The notes: a model not told the origin generated them from the letters alone. A DNA stretch of 8,982 nt from an uncultured Paracoccaceae bacterium (GCA_937907485.1 CALESR010000319.1:1-8982); one strand, 5' to 3'; counted from the first letter of the stretch, positions 1-6,269 are shown. A program made the numbers and translations.

Positions 1-22
1 TGGTTCTGCACGGGAGACAGCC

Positions 23-154
23 ATGGGCAAGGGCGACAACAAGCGCGGCAACAAGGAAACCAAGAAACCGAAGAAGGACGTGGTCAAGGTGCTGGCCACC
101 GCGAATACCAACGCGGGCAAGGATTTGACCATCGGGGGCAAGAAGGTGAAGTGA
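23..154 (+). CDS. small Lys-rich conserved hypothetical protein, 43 aa
   Basis: This short open frame begins MGKGDNKRGNKETKKPKKD and ends with GGKKVK before TGA. A purine-rich stretch (GGGAGA, 12-17) lies 5 nt upstream of the ATG and is a plausible ribosome binding site. The protein is very basic, with no membrane segment or signal peptide. The N-terminal pattern (small residue, K, G, N/D, K/R-R-G-N-K-E-x-K-K-P-K-K) resembles a family of about 40-60 residue proteins of unknown function that I recall as common in alphaproteobacteria; that is memory, not a search. The role is unknown; the charge would suit nucleic-acid or ribosome binding, but nothing here proves it. It converges on the nuclease-like gene to its right. 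Confidence 0.72.
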   Translation: MGKGDNKRGNKETKKPKKDVVKVLATANTNAGKDLTIGGKKVK

Positions 155-169
155 GGCGGGGCGTCGAGT

Positions 170-179
170 GGGGGGGGGG
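170..179. repeat. homopolymer of ten G
   Basis: Ten consecutive G residues lie in the 63-bp gap between the stop codons of two convergent genes. The following bases hold a short C-rich/G-rich hairpin (ccccctttgggg, about 191-202) that could help end transcription, but there is no T-tract, so I do not call a terminator. Tracts of this length are prone to slippage and to sequencing error. Confidence 0.9.
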
Positions 180-217
180 CCGTGCGGGTTCCCCCTTTGG
201 GGCGTCACACGCGGTCT

Positions 218-808
218 CTATTCGTCGCGTGAACCGCTTTGCCGATTGGCCTCGAATTGCTCCCAAAGGTGCATTTTGCCCTTTTGGCGCGCATCAGCCA
301 GCCAGAGTTTTCTGCGCGCATCGGGAACCTCTAATGCTCGGTAAATACCGCCAGAGTATTTCTTCCAGTCGATGGCCATGCCCAGTTTGACCATTTCGGC
401 AGAAATATCTCGCCCGTCTTGAAGGTAGCATTGCGCGACAAGGCGACCGTGATCGTCCTCGGCGACAACCTCGGCCCGAATGTTTTGTCCCTTGCAAAGA
501 GTAACCAGCGCCCACTTTGCCCGCTTGCCATAGGGGTGGTTCATCTCCGGGGCATCGACCCCAAAAAGCCGAATCTGGCATTTCTGGATAACCAGAGTAT
601 CGCCGTCAACGATGTAGGCCGAGCCGGTTATAGTTCGCCGGGTTATTACTGCTTTTCTATGCGAAGCATCAAAGGGACGGTAAACAGGCTGATGGCTCTT
701 TTCGTCCGTGCGCGTTTCGGGGGGCGATACCTCGGCGTCACGCAGAAAAGTGCGAACAACGATGAAGAGGAATACAGCGATTACACCAAAGAAAACGACG
801 TATGCCAT
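218..808 (-). CDS. membrane-anchored staphylococcal-nuclease-like (SNase/thermonuclease) protein, 196 aa
   Basis: The protein has an N-terminal hydrophobic segment (residues about 2-20), a polar linker to about residue 58, and an SNase (OB-fold) domain from about 59 to 185. Landmarks match staphylococcal nuclease: the VDGDT strand (D70, like Ca-binding D21), IRLFGVDAPE (R80, D85 and E88, like R35, D40 and E43) and DDHGRLVAQ (R122, like R87). All expected catalytic and calcium residues are present, so it is probably an active Ca-dependent phosphodiesterase acting on DNA or RNA. The hydrophobic N-terminus lacks an obvious signal-peptidase site, so it likely stays anchored with the nuclease domain outside the cytoplasm. 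The ATG lies 34 nt after the pyrG stop; the nearest Shine-Dalgarno-like bases are GGA, 7 nt upstream. By eye the gene is close to half GC, well below its neighbours, which hints at horizontal acquisition. The physiological substrate is unknown. Confidence 0.9.
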   Translation of the reverse strand: MAYVVFFGVIAVFLFIVVRTFLRDAEVSPPETRTDEKSHQPVYRPFDASHRKAVITRRTITGSAYIVDGDTLVIQKCQIRLFGVDAPEMNHPYGKRAKWALVTLCKGQNIRAEVVAEDDHGRLVAQCYLQDGRDISAEMVKLGMAIDWKKYSGGIYRALEVPDARRKLWLADARQKGKMHLWEQFEANRQSGSRDE

Positions 809-842
809 TCTTTCATCCGCGCATTTGCAAAGGCCGCCCCCC

Positions 843-2486
843 TCACACCAACCGGCTCACCTCCACCGCCGCCCGGACGAAATCCCGGAACAGCGGATGC
901 GGCGCAAAGGGTTTTGACTTCAGCTCCGGGTGGAACTGCACTCCGATGAACCACGGGTGGCCCTTGTGCTCGACGATCTCGGGCAGGCGGCCGTCGGGGG
1001 ACATGCCGGAAAACACCAGCCCGCAGGCTTCCAGTTGCGGGCGATAGCGGATGTCGACCTCATAGCGATGCCGATGCCGCTCCTCGATCCGGGTCGTGCC
1101 ATAGACCTTGGCCACCAGCGAGTCCGGCGCCAGCGTCGCGTCATAGGCGCCCAGCCGCATCGTGCCACCCTTGTCGTCGCCGACCTTGCGTTCGACCAGA
1201 TGGTTGCCCTGCACCCATTCCTTCAGGTGATAGACCACCGGCTCAAAGCGTTTGGCGCCCTTCTCGTGGTCGAATTCCTCGGAGCCGGCGTTGGCGATGC
1301 CGACCAGATTGCGCGCCGCCTCGATCACCGCCATCTGCATGCCCAGACAGATGCCCAGATAGGGGATCTGCTTTTCGCGCGCCCATTGCGCGGCGCGGAT
1401 CTTGCCCTCGGTGCCACGTTCGCCAAAGCCGCCGGGGACCAGCACGGCGTGAAAGCCCTCCAGATGCGGCGTCGGGTCTTCGCGCTCAAAGATCTCGGCG
1501 TCGATCCATTCGGCCTTGACCCGCACCCGGTTGGCCATGCCGCCATGGGTCAGCGCCTCGGCGATGGATTTATAGGCGTCTTCCAGCTGGGTGTATTTGC
1601 CCACGATGGCCACCCGGACCTGCCCTTCGGCATGGGTCAGGCGGTCCATCACGTCTTCCCAGCGCGTCAGGTTGGGGCGCGGCGCGGGGGTGATGCCAAA
1701 GGCGTCCAGCACCGCCTGATCGAGGCCCGCGCGGTGATAGGCCAGCGGCGCCTCGTAGATCGTTTTCAGGTCATAGGCCGGGATCACCGCATCCTTGCGC
1801 ACGTTGCAGAACAGGGCGATCTTTTCGCGCTCGCGCTCCGGGATCGGGTGTTCCGACCGGCAGACCAGCACGTCCGGCGCCAGACCGATCGATTGCAATT
1901 CCTTGACCGAATGCTGCGTCGGCTTTGTCTTCAACTCGCCCGAGGCCGCCAGATAGGGCAGCAAGGTCAGGTGCATCAGGATCGACTGGCCGCGCGGGCG
2001 CTCGTGGATGAACTGACGGATGGCCTCGAAGAACGGCAGCCCCTCGATATCGCCGACCGTGCCGCCGATCTCGCACAGCATGAAATCGACCTCACTGTCA
2101 CCAATGCGCAGGAAGTCCTTGATTTCATTGGTCACATGCGGGACGACCTGAATCGTCTTGCCCAAATAATCGCCCCGGCGCTCTTTCTCCAGCACGTTGG
2201 AATAGATGCGGCCCGAGGAAATCGAATCGGTCTTGCGCGCCGGAACGCCGGTGAAACGCTCGTAATGGCCAAGGTCGAGGTCGGTTTCGGCGCCGTCGTC
2301 GGTGACAAAGACCTCGCCATGTTCAAAGGGCGACATCGTGCCGGGATCGACGTTCAGATAGGGGTCCAGCTTGCGCAGGCGGACGGTAAAGCCGCGCGCC
2401 TGCAACAGCGCCCCCAAGGCCGCCGAGGCCAGCCCTTTGCCAAGGCTCGACACCACACCGCCGGTGATGAACACATAGCGCGCCAT
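843..2486 (-). CDS. pyrG: CTP synthase (glutamine-hydrolysing)
   Basis: PyrG converts UTP, ATP and glutamine to CTP in the last step of de novo pyrimidine synthesis; it is cytosolic and tetrameric, and can form filaments in other bacteria. The 547-residue length matches the family (E. coli 545). The N-terminal amidoligase domain (about 1-267) opens with VFITGGVVSSLGKG, with P-loop K17, Mg ligands D71 (TDLDLGHYERF) and E139 (CEIGGTVGDIE). The C-terminal class I glutamine amidotransferase domain (about 290-547) carries the oxyanion segment PGGFGERG (351-358), nucleophile C380 in GICLGMQ, and H519/E521 in GVQFHPE. The ATG is preceded by GGGGG with an 8-nt gap. It lies 131 nt downstream of secG on the same strand, a pairing I recall from other alphaproteobacteria. 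No key residue is missing. Confidence 0.98.
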   Translation of the reverse strand: MARYVFITGGVVSSLGKGLASAALGALLQARGFTVRLRKLDPYLNVDPGTMSPFEHGEVFVTDDGAETDLDLGHYERFTGVPARKTDSISSGRIYSNVLEKERRGDYLGKTIQVVPHVTNEIKDFLRIGDSEVDFMLCEIGGTVGDIEGLPFFEAIRQFIHERPRGQSILMHLTLLPYLAASGELKTKPTQHSVKELQSIGLAPDVLVCRSEHPIPEREREKIALFCNVRKDAVIPAYDLKTIYEAPLAYHRAGLDQAVLDAFGITPAPRPNLTRWEDVMDRLTHAEGQVRVAIVGKYTQLEDAYKSIAEALTHGGMANRVRVKAEWIDAEIFEREDPTPHLEGFHAVLVPGGFGERGTEGKIRAAQWAREKQIPYLGICLGMQMAVIEAARNLVGIANAGSEEFDHEKGAKRFEPVVYHLKEWVQGNHLVERKVGDDKGGTMRLGAYDATLAPDSLVAKVYGTTRIEERHRHRYEVDIRYRPQLEACGLVFSGMSPDGRLPEIVEHKGHPWFIGVQFHPELKSKPFAPHPLFRDFVRAAVEVSRLV

Positions 2487-2589
2487 TAGGGAACCCCCGT
2501 GCGAGTTGCAAAATTCAACGGATCACGGGATTTGAGCCTTAGCGCAATTCCCGAGGTTCCGCAATAAGCGACGCAACATCCTGCGTCAT

Positions 2590-2605
2590 TGGGGCGGATG
2601 CCCCA
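2590..2605 (-). other. short GC-rich stem-loop after secG
   Basis: On the minus strand the transcript can form T-GGGGC, loop ATCC, GCCCC-A (6 bp) just after the secG stop. No T-tract follows, so it is not a standard intrinsic terminator. It could be a processing or attenuation element between secG and pyrG, or chance in GC-rich DNA. I see no convincing -35/-10 pair in the rest of the 131-bp gap. Confidence 0.3.
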
Positions 2606-2617
2606 CAAGTTTCAGGA

Positions 2618-3184
2618 TCAGTTGCCCGCCGGGGCAGGTGCTGCCGGGGCTTCGGTCGGCGCCGGTTCGGCCGCAGGGGCCGGTTCAGCGGCCGCCGGGG
2701 CCTCAGGGGCAGCCGGTTCAGCCGCAGGGGCAGCCGGTTCAGCCGCAGGCGCCACAGGCGCAGCCGGTTCAGCCGCAGGCGCCACAGGCGCAGCCGCCGG
2801 GGCCTCGGTCGCCGGGACAACCGGAGCCGCAGGCGCCTCGGGCAGCGGCGGCAGCACCGGGCCAGTCGAGGACGGCGGCAGTTGCACATCGGGCAGCGCC
2901 GGGGTGTTCGGCGTGGCCGGGGTCGGGATGCCCAGACGCTCCAGCACCGAGGTTTCCGCCGAATCCGACGCCGCAATCACCGTCAGCGCCAGCGAGGTCG
3001 AGATGAACGCGATGGCAAAGCCCCAGGTCAGCTTGGCCAGGCCGGTCAGCGGCGGGCGCCCCGACTGCGGACCCATGCCGCCGCCGCCAATCCCCAGACC
3101 GCCCCCTTCCGACCGCTGAAGCAGCACGACACCAATGAGCGCCAATGCCAAAAGCAGGTGGATGATGAGGACGACGGTCTGCAT
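2618..3184 (-). CDS. secG: preprotein translocase subunit SecG with long Pro/Ala-rich tail, 188 aa
   Basis: SecG is the small accessory subunit of the SecYEG inner-membrane translocon and improves preprotein export. The start MQTVVLIIHLLLALALIGVV is a typical SecG first membrane helix (about 2-22). It is followed by the family motif LLQRSEGGGLGIGGGG (21-36), a Gly-rich loop, and a second helix (about 52-72). E. coli SecG has about 110 residues. Here the protein continues for roughly 90 more residues (about 97-188) made almost wholly of Pro, Ala, Val and Glu (EPAAP, APVAP units). By E. coli SecG topology this tail would be periplasmic. Such tails occur in related alphaproteobacteria, as far as I recall. 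The ATG has AAAGG about 8 nt upstream. A weak promoter candidate (TTGCGC, 3240-3235; TAGATA, 3217-3212; 17-bp spacer, minus strand) lies in the 87-bp gap before it. Confidence 0.95.
   Translation of the reverse strand: MQTVVLIIHLLLALALIGVVLLQRSEGGGLGIGGGGMGPQSGRPPLTGLAKLTWGFAIAFISTSLALTVIAASDSAETSVLERLGIPTPATPNTPALPDVQLPPSSTGPVLPPLPEAPAAPVVPATEAPAAAPVAPAAEPAAPVAPAAEPAAPAAEPAAPEAPAAAEPAPAAEPAPTEAPAAPAPAGN
2731..2790. repeat. perfect 30-bp tandem duplication in the secG tail
   Basis: The 30 bases at 2731-2760 recur identically at 2761-2790, starting cagccggttcagccgcaggc in each copy. A partial 19-bp copy (2710-2728) precedes them. The unit is ten codons, so copy-number change keeps frame; it encodes the APVAPAAEPA-type units around residues 131-152 of SecG. 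Identity at synonymous positions points to recent duplication or conversion. Confidence 0.95.
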
Positions 3185-3271
3185 GATGCGGCCTTTGCAA
3201 CGGTTCGCGACTATCTATGCGCAGCCGTTGTGGGGCGCAACCCCTTTGGCCGGGCACTGGCGGCTTGCGCG

Positions 3272-3670
3272 TCAGACCTCGTCCACGTCGTCAACATCGG
3301 CCTGACCGCTGATTCGCCGCCGAAAGATCGACCACGACAGGCCGATCCCCAGCACCAGCGAGGCGATGATGATCGCCAGCCACTGGTTCAGCGCCGAATT
3401 GCCCGGCGTCAGCACGCCCCAGTCATAGAGCACCCACAGCAGCGCCAGAAACACCGCCGCCACCAGCGCCATGCCCAACGGGCCGATCGAGCGCAGCGTC
3501 GCGCGGATATAGATCACATAGCCGATCGCCAGAACCAGTCCGACCAGCACCGAGACCGGCAGGTTTGCCGTGCCGTTGCGCATGACCCAGTCGACAAAAT
3601 TCAGGTCCGTCGGGTTCCATGTCGCGGTCAGCAGGACAAAGGCGATCAGCCAGCGCACCAGAAACGTCAT
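3272..3670 (-). CDS. four-helix inner-membrane protein, DUF6524-like, 132 aa
   Basis: The protein begins MTFLVRWLIAFVLLTATWNP and has four hydrophobic segments (about 2-18, 37-56, 63-83 and 93-116). A short Arg-rich stretch (FRRR, about 116-119) and an acidic C-terminal tail (DVDDVDEV) follow. I place it in the DUF6524 family from the N-terminal RWLxAFVLL...NP pattern; this is recall, and no biochemical function is known to me. Two in-frame ATGs compete. The one at 3679 has its AAGG directly abutting, while the one at 3670 has AAGGA at an 8-nt distance, so I choose 3670. The frame stays open far upstream into DNA antisense to purA, but that part is a shadow. It is 87 bp upstream of secG on the same strand and divergent from purA. 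Confidence 0.85.
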   Translation of the reverse strand: MTFLVRWLIAFVLLTATWNPTDLNFVDWVMRNGTANLPVSVLVGLVLAIGYVIYIRATLRSIGPLGMALVAAVFLALLWVLYDWGVLTPGNSALNQWLAIIIASLVLGIGLSWSIFRRRISGQADVDDVDEV

Positions 3671-3678
3671 CCGAGCCA

Positions 3679-3683
3679 TCCTT
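3679..3683 (-). promoter_or_regulatory. ribosome binding site (AAGGA) that decides the DUF6524-like start
   Basis: AAGGA on the minus strand sits 8 nt before the ATG at 3670. For the alternative ATG at 3679 the same bases overlap or abut the start codon and could not work as a Shine-Dalgarno. Confidence 0.65.
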
Positions 3684-3775
3684 TTTTGACCAATACCCCC
3701 TTGGTGCCAAGACTGCGACGCGCTGTCCAGTGCCCTGCGATCAATTTGCCTGTTTCGCCCCGCGCCGCGCGCCGC

Positions 3776-3781
3776 TATAGA
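3776..3781 (+). promoter_or_regulatory. putative -10 element of purA (TATAGA)
   Basis: TATAGA stands out in an otherwise very GC-rich stretch, 33 nt before the purA ATG. The best-spaced upstream hexamer (TTTCGC, 3753-3758, 17-bp spacer) is a poor -35, and TTGCCT (3746-3751) is too far at 24 bp. The call therefore rests on the -10 alone. The whole divergent gap (3671-3814) must hold promoters for both directions. Confidence 0.35.
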
Positions 3782-3814
3782 ACGCAGGGTTTTCCAAGCC
3801 GGACAGGAACAGAC

Positions 3815-5113
3815 ATGGCCAACGTGGTTGTCGTGGGCGCCCAATGGGGCGACGAGGGCAAGGGCAAGATCGTCGATTGGCTCTCCGAGCGCGCCGATGT
3901 GATCGCCCGGTTTCAGGGCGGCCATAACGCCGGTCATACGCTGGTCATCAACGGCAAGGTCTACAAGCTGAACGCGCTGCCCTCGGGTGTGGTGCGCGGC
4001 GGCAAGCTGTCGGTGATCGGCAACGGCGTCGTGCTCGACCCGTGGCATCTGGTCGAAGAGATCGCCAAGATCCGCGAGCAGGGCGTGGTCATCACCCCCG
4101 AAACCCTGATGATCGCGGAAAACACCCCGCTCATCATGGCCTATCACGGCGAACTCGACCGCGCGCGCGAAGAACAGGCGGCGGGCTCGAAATCCAAGAT
4201 CGGCACCACCGGGCGCGGCATTGGTCCCTGTTATGAGGACAAGGTCGGCCGCCGGGTGATCCGCGTCGCCGATCTGGCCGACCCGGCGACGCTGGAACTG
4301 CGCGTTGACCGCGCGCTGGTGCACCACAACGCGCTGCGCGCCGGTCTGGGGCTGGACCCCGTCGACCGCGAGGCCCTGCTGGCCCGGCTCAACGCCATCG
4401 CGCCGCAGATCCTGCCCTATGCCGCCCCGGTCTGGAAGGTGATGAGCGACCTGCGCCGCGCCGGCAAGCGCATCCTCTTCGAGGGCGCGCAGGGCTCGCT
4501 GCTCGACATCGACTTCGGCACCTATCCCTATGTCACCTCGTCCAACGTGATCGCCGGGCAGGCCGCCACCGGCGTCGGCCTCGGGCCGAACGCGATTGGC
4601 TATGTGCTGGGCATCGTCAAGGCCTATACCACCCGCGTCGGTGAAGGCCCCTTCCCCACCGAACTCAAGGACGACACCGGCGAGCGTCTGGGCCAGCGTG
4701 GCCGCGAATTCGGCACCGTCACCGGGCGCAAGCGCCGCTGCGGCTGGTTCGACGCGGCACTGGTGCGCCAGACCTGCTCGATTTCCGGCATCAACGGCAT
4801 CGCGCTGACCAAACTCGACGTGCTCGACGGCTTCGAGACGCTGAAAATCTGCGTCGGCTATGACCTCGACGGCCAGCGGCTCGATTACCTGCCGACCGCC
4901 GCCGACCGGCAGGCCCGCTGCGTGCCGATTTACGAGGAAATGCCGGGTTGGACCGAATCGACCGAGGGCGCGCGCTCGTGGAATGACCTGCCGGGCAACG
5001 CCCTGCGCTATGTCCGCCGTATCGAGGAGCTGATCCAGTGCCCGGTGTCGATGCTCTCGACCTCGCCCGAGCGCGACGACACCATCCTCGTCACCGACCC
5101 GTTTGCCGACTGA
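3815..5113 (+). CDS. purA: adenylosuccinate synthetase
   Basis: PurA joins IMP and aspartate using GTP to form adenylosuccinate, the first committed step from IMP to AMP, as a cytosolic homodimer. The 432-residue length equals the E. coli enzyme. The N-terminus MANVVVVGAQWGDEGKGKIV contains the GTP-binding/catalytic signature with D13, K16 and K18, and H41 lies in GGHNAGHT. The second family signature, GIGPCYEDKVGR, is at 135-146. The FEGAQG segment (222-227) and the GTVTGRKRRCGW loop near 300-311 (IMP/aspartate side) are intact, as is the C-terminal ST-PERDDT region. The ATG has AGGA (3805-3808) 6 nt upstream. Its stop overlaps the next start (TGATG), so the downstream DUF2842 gene is probably translationally coupled. 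Confidence 0.98.
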   Translation: MANVVVVGAQWGDEGKGKIVDWLSERADVIARFQGGHNAGHTLVINGKVYKLNALPSGVVRGGKLSVIGNGVVLDPWHLVEEIAKIREQGVVITPETLMIAENTPLIMAYHGELDRAREEQAAGSKSKIGTTGRGIGPCYEDKVGRRVIRVADLADPATLELRVDRALVHHNALRAGLGLDPVDREALLARLNAIAPQILPYAAPVWKVMSDLRRAGKRILFEGAQGSLLDIDFGTYPYVTSSNVIAGQAATGVGLGPNAIGYVLGIVKAYTTRVGEGPFPTELKDDTGERLGQRGREFGTVTGRKRRCGWFDAALVRQTCSISGINGIALTKLDVLDGFETLKICVGYDLDGQRLDYLPTAADRQARCVPIYEEMPGWTESTEGARSWNDLPGNALRYVRRIEELIQCPVSMLSTSPERDDTILVTDPFAD

Positions 5114-5361
5114 TGGCCCTGTCCTGGAAATCCCGCCGCCGCCTGTCGCTGCTGGTGCTGCTGGTCGCGCTGCCGGCCTATATCGTCGTGGCGGTGACGC
5201 TGGTTGCGCTGATCGAGGTGCGCTTTGGCCGCCCGCCGTTCCTGCTGGAACTGGCGATCTATATCGGGCTGGGCGTGCTCTGGGCGCTGCCGCTCAAGGC
5301 GGTGTTCAAGGGCGTCGGTCAGGCCGACCCCGACGCCCCGCCATCTGACCCCACCGCGTAA
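5113..5361 (+). CDS. DUF2842 family small membrane protein, 82 aa
   Basis: The start codon shares its A with the purA stop (TGATG), so translation by re-initiation after purA is likely. The protein starts MALSWKSRRRLSLLVLL and has two hydrophobic segments (about 11-34 and 43-63). The second ends with LGVLWALPLKAVFKGVGQADPD, the motif by which I recognise the alphaproteobacterial DUF2842 family. The N-terminal KSRRR suggests a cytoplasmic N-terminus by the positive-inside rule. The function is unknown. A strong terminator follows 3 nt after the stop, so it closes the purA operon. Confidence 0.88.
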   Translation: MALSWKSRRRLSLLVLLVALPAYIVVAVTLVALIEVRFGRPPFLLELAIYIGLGVLWALPLKAVFKGVGQADPDAPPSDPTA

Positions 5362-5364
5362 GAC

Positions 5365-5394
5365 AACCGCCCCCCTTGCCCGGGGGCGGTTTTT
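5365..5394 (+). terminator. intrinsic terminator after purA-DUF2842
   Basis: AACCGCCCCC (5365-5374) pairs fully with GGGGGCGGTT (5382-5391), giving a 10-bp GC-rich stem and a 7-nt loop. A run of T (5390-5394) follows directly. This is a textbook rho-independent terminator for rightward transcription. Confidence 0.92.
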
Positions 5395-5400
5395 GCCCCA

Positions 5401-5418
5401 TATAGTAAACACATTTAC
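5401..5418 (+). promoter_or_regulatory. candidate promoter -10 plus MarR-type operator
   Basis: TATAGT (5401-5406) is a good -10-like hexamer; a possible -35, TTGCCC (5376-5381), sits inside the terminator loop with a longish 19-bp spacer. Overlapping it is the inverted repeat GTAAA-CACA-TTTAC (5405-5418), conspicuously AT-rich for this region. Its size and position suit a MarR dimer. The regulator encoded second in the downstream pair is the obvious candidate to bind it and autorepress; this is inference. Confidence 0.5.
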
Positions 5419-5431
5419 AAAACGGTATCCC

Positions 5432-5842
5432 ATGCCCCTGACCCATTCGACCCTCATCGCAGCACAGCCTCAGGCGGTGTTCGCCCTCTATGCCCGCCCG
5501 CAGGATTGGCCAAACTGGGACACCGAACTGCGCGCCGTCGATCTGCCGCAGGGCCTGGTCCCCGGCGCGACCGGCTGGTTGAACCCGGCCAAGGGCCCCC
5601 GCGCCCGCATCACCGTGACCGAGGTCACGCCAGACCGCAGTTTCGCCGTGCAATCGCGCCTGCCGCTGTGCCGGATGACCTTTGACCATCGCCTGACCCC
5701 GCAGGGCAACGGCACGCTGGCGCAGCATTCCGTGCAGTTCACCGGCCCGCTGGCCTTTGTCTTTCGCCGCCTGATCGGCCCGATGATCGCCCGCGCCCTG
5801 CCCGCCTCGCTGGCCGGGCTGCAAGCGGCGGTCGAGGCATGA
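5432..5842 (+). CDS. SRPBCC (START/polyketide-cyclase-like) family protein, 136 aa
   Basis: The protein starts MPLTHSTLIAAQPQAVFALY, followed by ARPQDWPNWDTELRAV. This is the usual SRPBCC opening: beta strand, then the helix with a P-x-x-VF/L motif and a D-W-x-x-W-D turn. The later part alternates strands (ARITVTEV, RSFAVQSRL, MTFDHRLTP, TLAQHSVQF) and ends in a long amphipathic helix with R and P. Length and order suit a single helix-grip domain that binds a hydrophobic ligand. The ligand cannot be read from the sequence. There is no signal peptide, so it is cytosolic. The leader is short and the bases before ATG (acggtatccc) lack a clear Shine-Dalgarno. It overlaps the MarR gene by 4 nt (ATGA), so the two are co-translated and probably act in one response. 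Confidence 0.82.
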   Translation: MPLTHSTLIAAQPQAVFALYARPQDWPNWDTELRAVDLPQGLVPGATGWLNPAKGPRARITVTEVTPDRSFAVQSRLPLCRMTFDHRLTPQGNGTLAQHSVQFTGPLAFVFRRLIGPMIARALPASLAGLQAAVEA

Positions 5843-6237
5843 CCGACTGGCCGCCCTCGCGCCATGCCGGGCCGCACTCCAGCCCCGGTTTTGCCTTCTG
5901 GCACCGTTTCATGGATTGGCAGCGCGGGCTGAACGCCGCGCTGCGCCCGCTGGCCCTGACGCAACCGCAATTCGCCCTGCTGGCAGTCTGCGGCTGGCTG
6001 ACCCGCGACGCCGCCGCCACCACGCAGGCCGAGGTTGTCGCGCTGACCGGCATGGACCGCATGCATGTCTCGCAAATCCTCTCGCGGCTGCAGGCGGATG
6101 GGCTGATCGCCCGCCACGCCTCGCCGCAGGATCACCGACAAAAGTCCCTGACGCTGACCCCGCTGGGCGCCCAGCGGCTGGCCTCGGCCTTGCCGGTGGT
6201 CGAGGCCTATGACGCCGCCTTTTTCGCCCACCCATGA
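5839..6237 (+). CDS. MarR-family winged-helix transcriptional regulator, 132 aa
   Basis: The start overlaps the SRPBCC stop (ATGA). Residues about 18-50 form the entry helices, ending LTQPQFALLAVCGWL, a classic MarR motif. The helix-turn-helix lies at about 63-90 (AEVVALTGMDRMHVSQILSR as the recognition part), followed by LQADGLIAR. The wing is about 95-109, SPQDHRQKSLTLTPLG, with the typical D-x-R (D98, R100). A short last helix (about 111-130) completes the dimerisation region. The family binds 16-20 bp palindromes as dimers and is usually released by small aromatic ligands. The partner SRPBCC protein may bind or modify such a ligand. The inverted repeat at 5405-5418 is the likely operator. 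It is slightly short for the family, but nothing essential is missing. Confidence 0.92.
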   Translation: MTDWPPSRHAGPHSSPGFAFWHRFMDWQRGLNAALRPLALTQPQFALLAVCGWLTRDAAATTQAEVVALTGMDRMHVSQILSRLQADGLIARHASPQDHRQKSLTLTPLGAQRLASALPVVEAYDAAFFAHP

Positions 6238-6241
6238 CAAA

Positions 6242-6269
6242 GGGCCGGGTGGATCGCTCCCCCCGGCCC
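6242..6269. terminator. hairpin between convergent marR and the coiled-coil gene
   Basis: GGGCCGGG (6242-6249) pairs with CCCGGCCC (6262-6269); the intervening bases can add GGA/TCC (6251-6253 with 6258-6260). It lies between the stop codons of two convergent genes. On the minus strand TTT follows, and on the plus strand CAAAA follows, so the U-tract is short and favours leftward termination. It probably works as a shared terminator of modest strength. Confidence 0.6.

Noticed and set aside
930..2489. 519-codon open frame antisense to pyrG
   Set aside because: It fully overlaps an unmistakable CTP synthase gene. Third-position GC bias explains the lack of stops, and the product has no recognisable motif.
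2505..2519. Imperfect palindrome GTTGCAAAATTCAAC upstream of pyrG
   Set aside because: Only the 4-bp outer arms match well, so it is too weak to call an operator.
2882..3814. Upstream extension of the purA frame
   Set aside because: The purA N-terminal signature starts at 3815 with its own ribosome binding site; the upstream part is antisense to secG and the DUF6524-like gene.
3671..4327. Upstream extension of the DUF6524-like frame into purA antisense sequence
   Set aside because: The extra residues mirror purA codons, while a good ribosome binding site and membrane-protein start occur at 3670.
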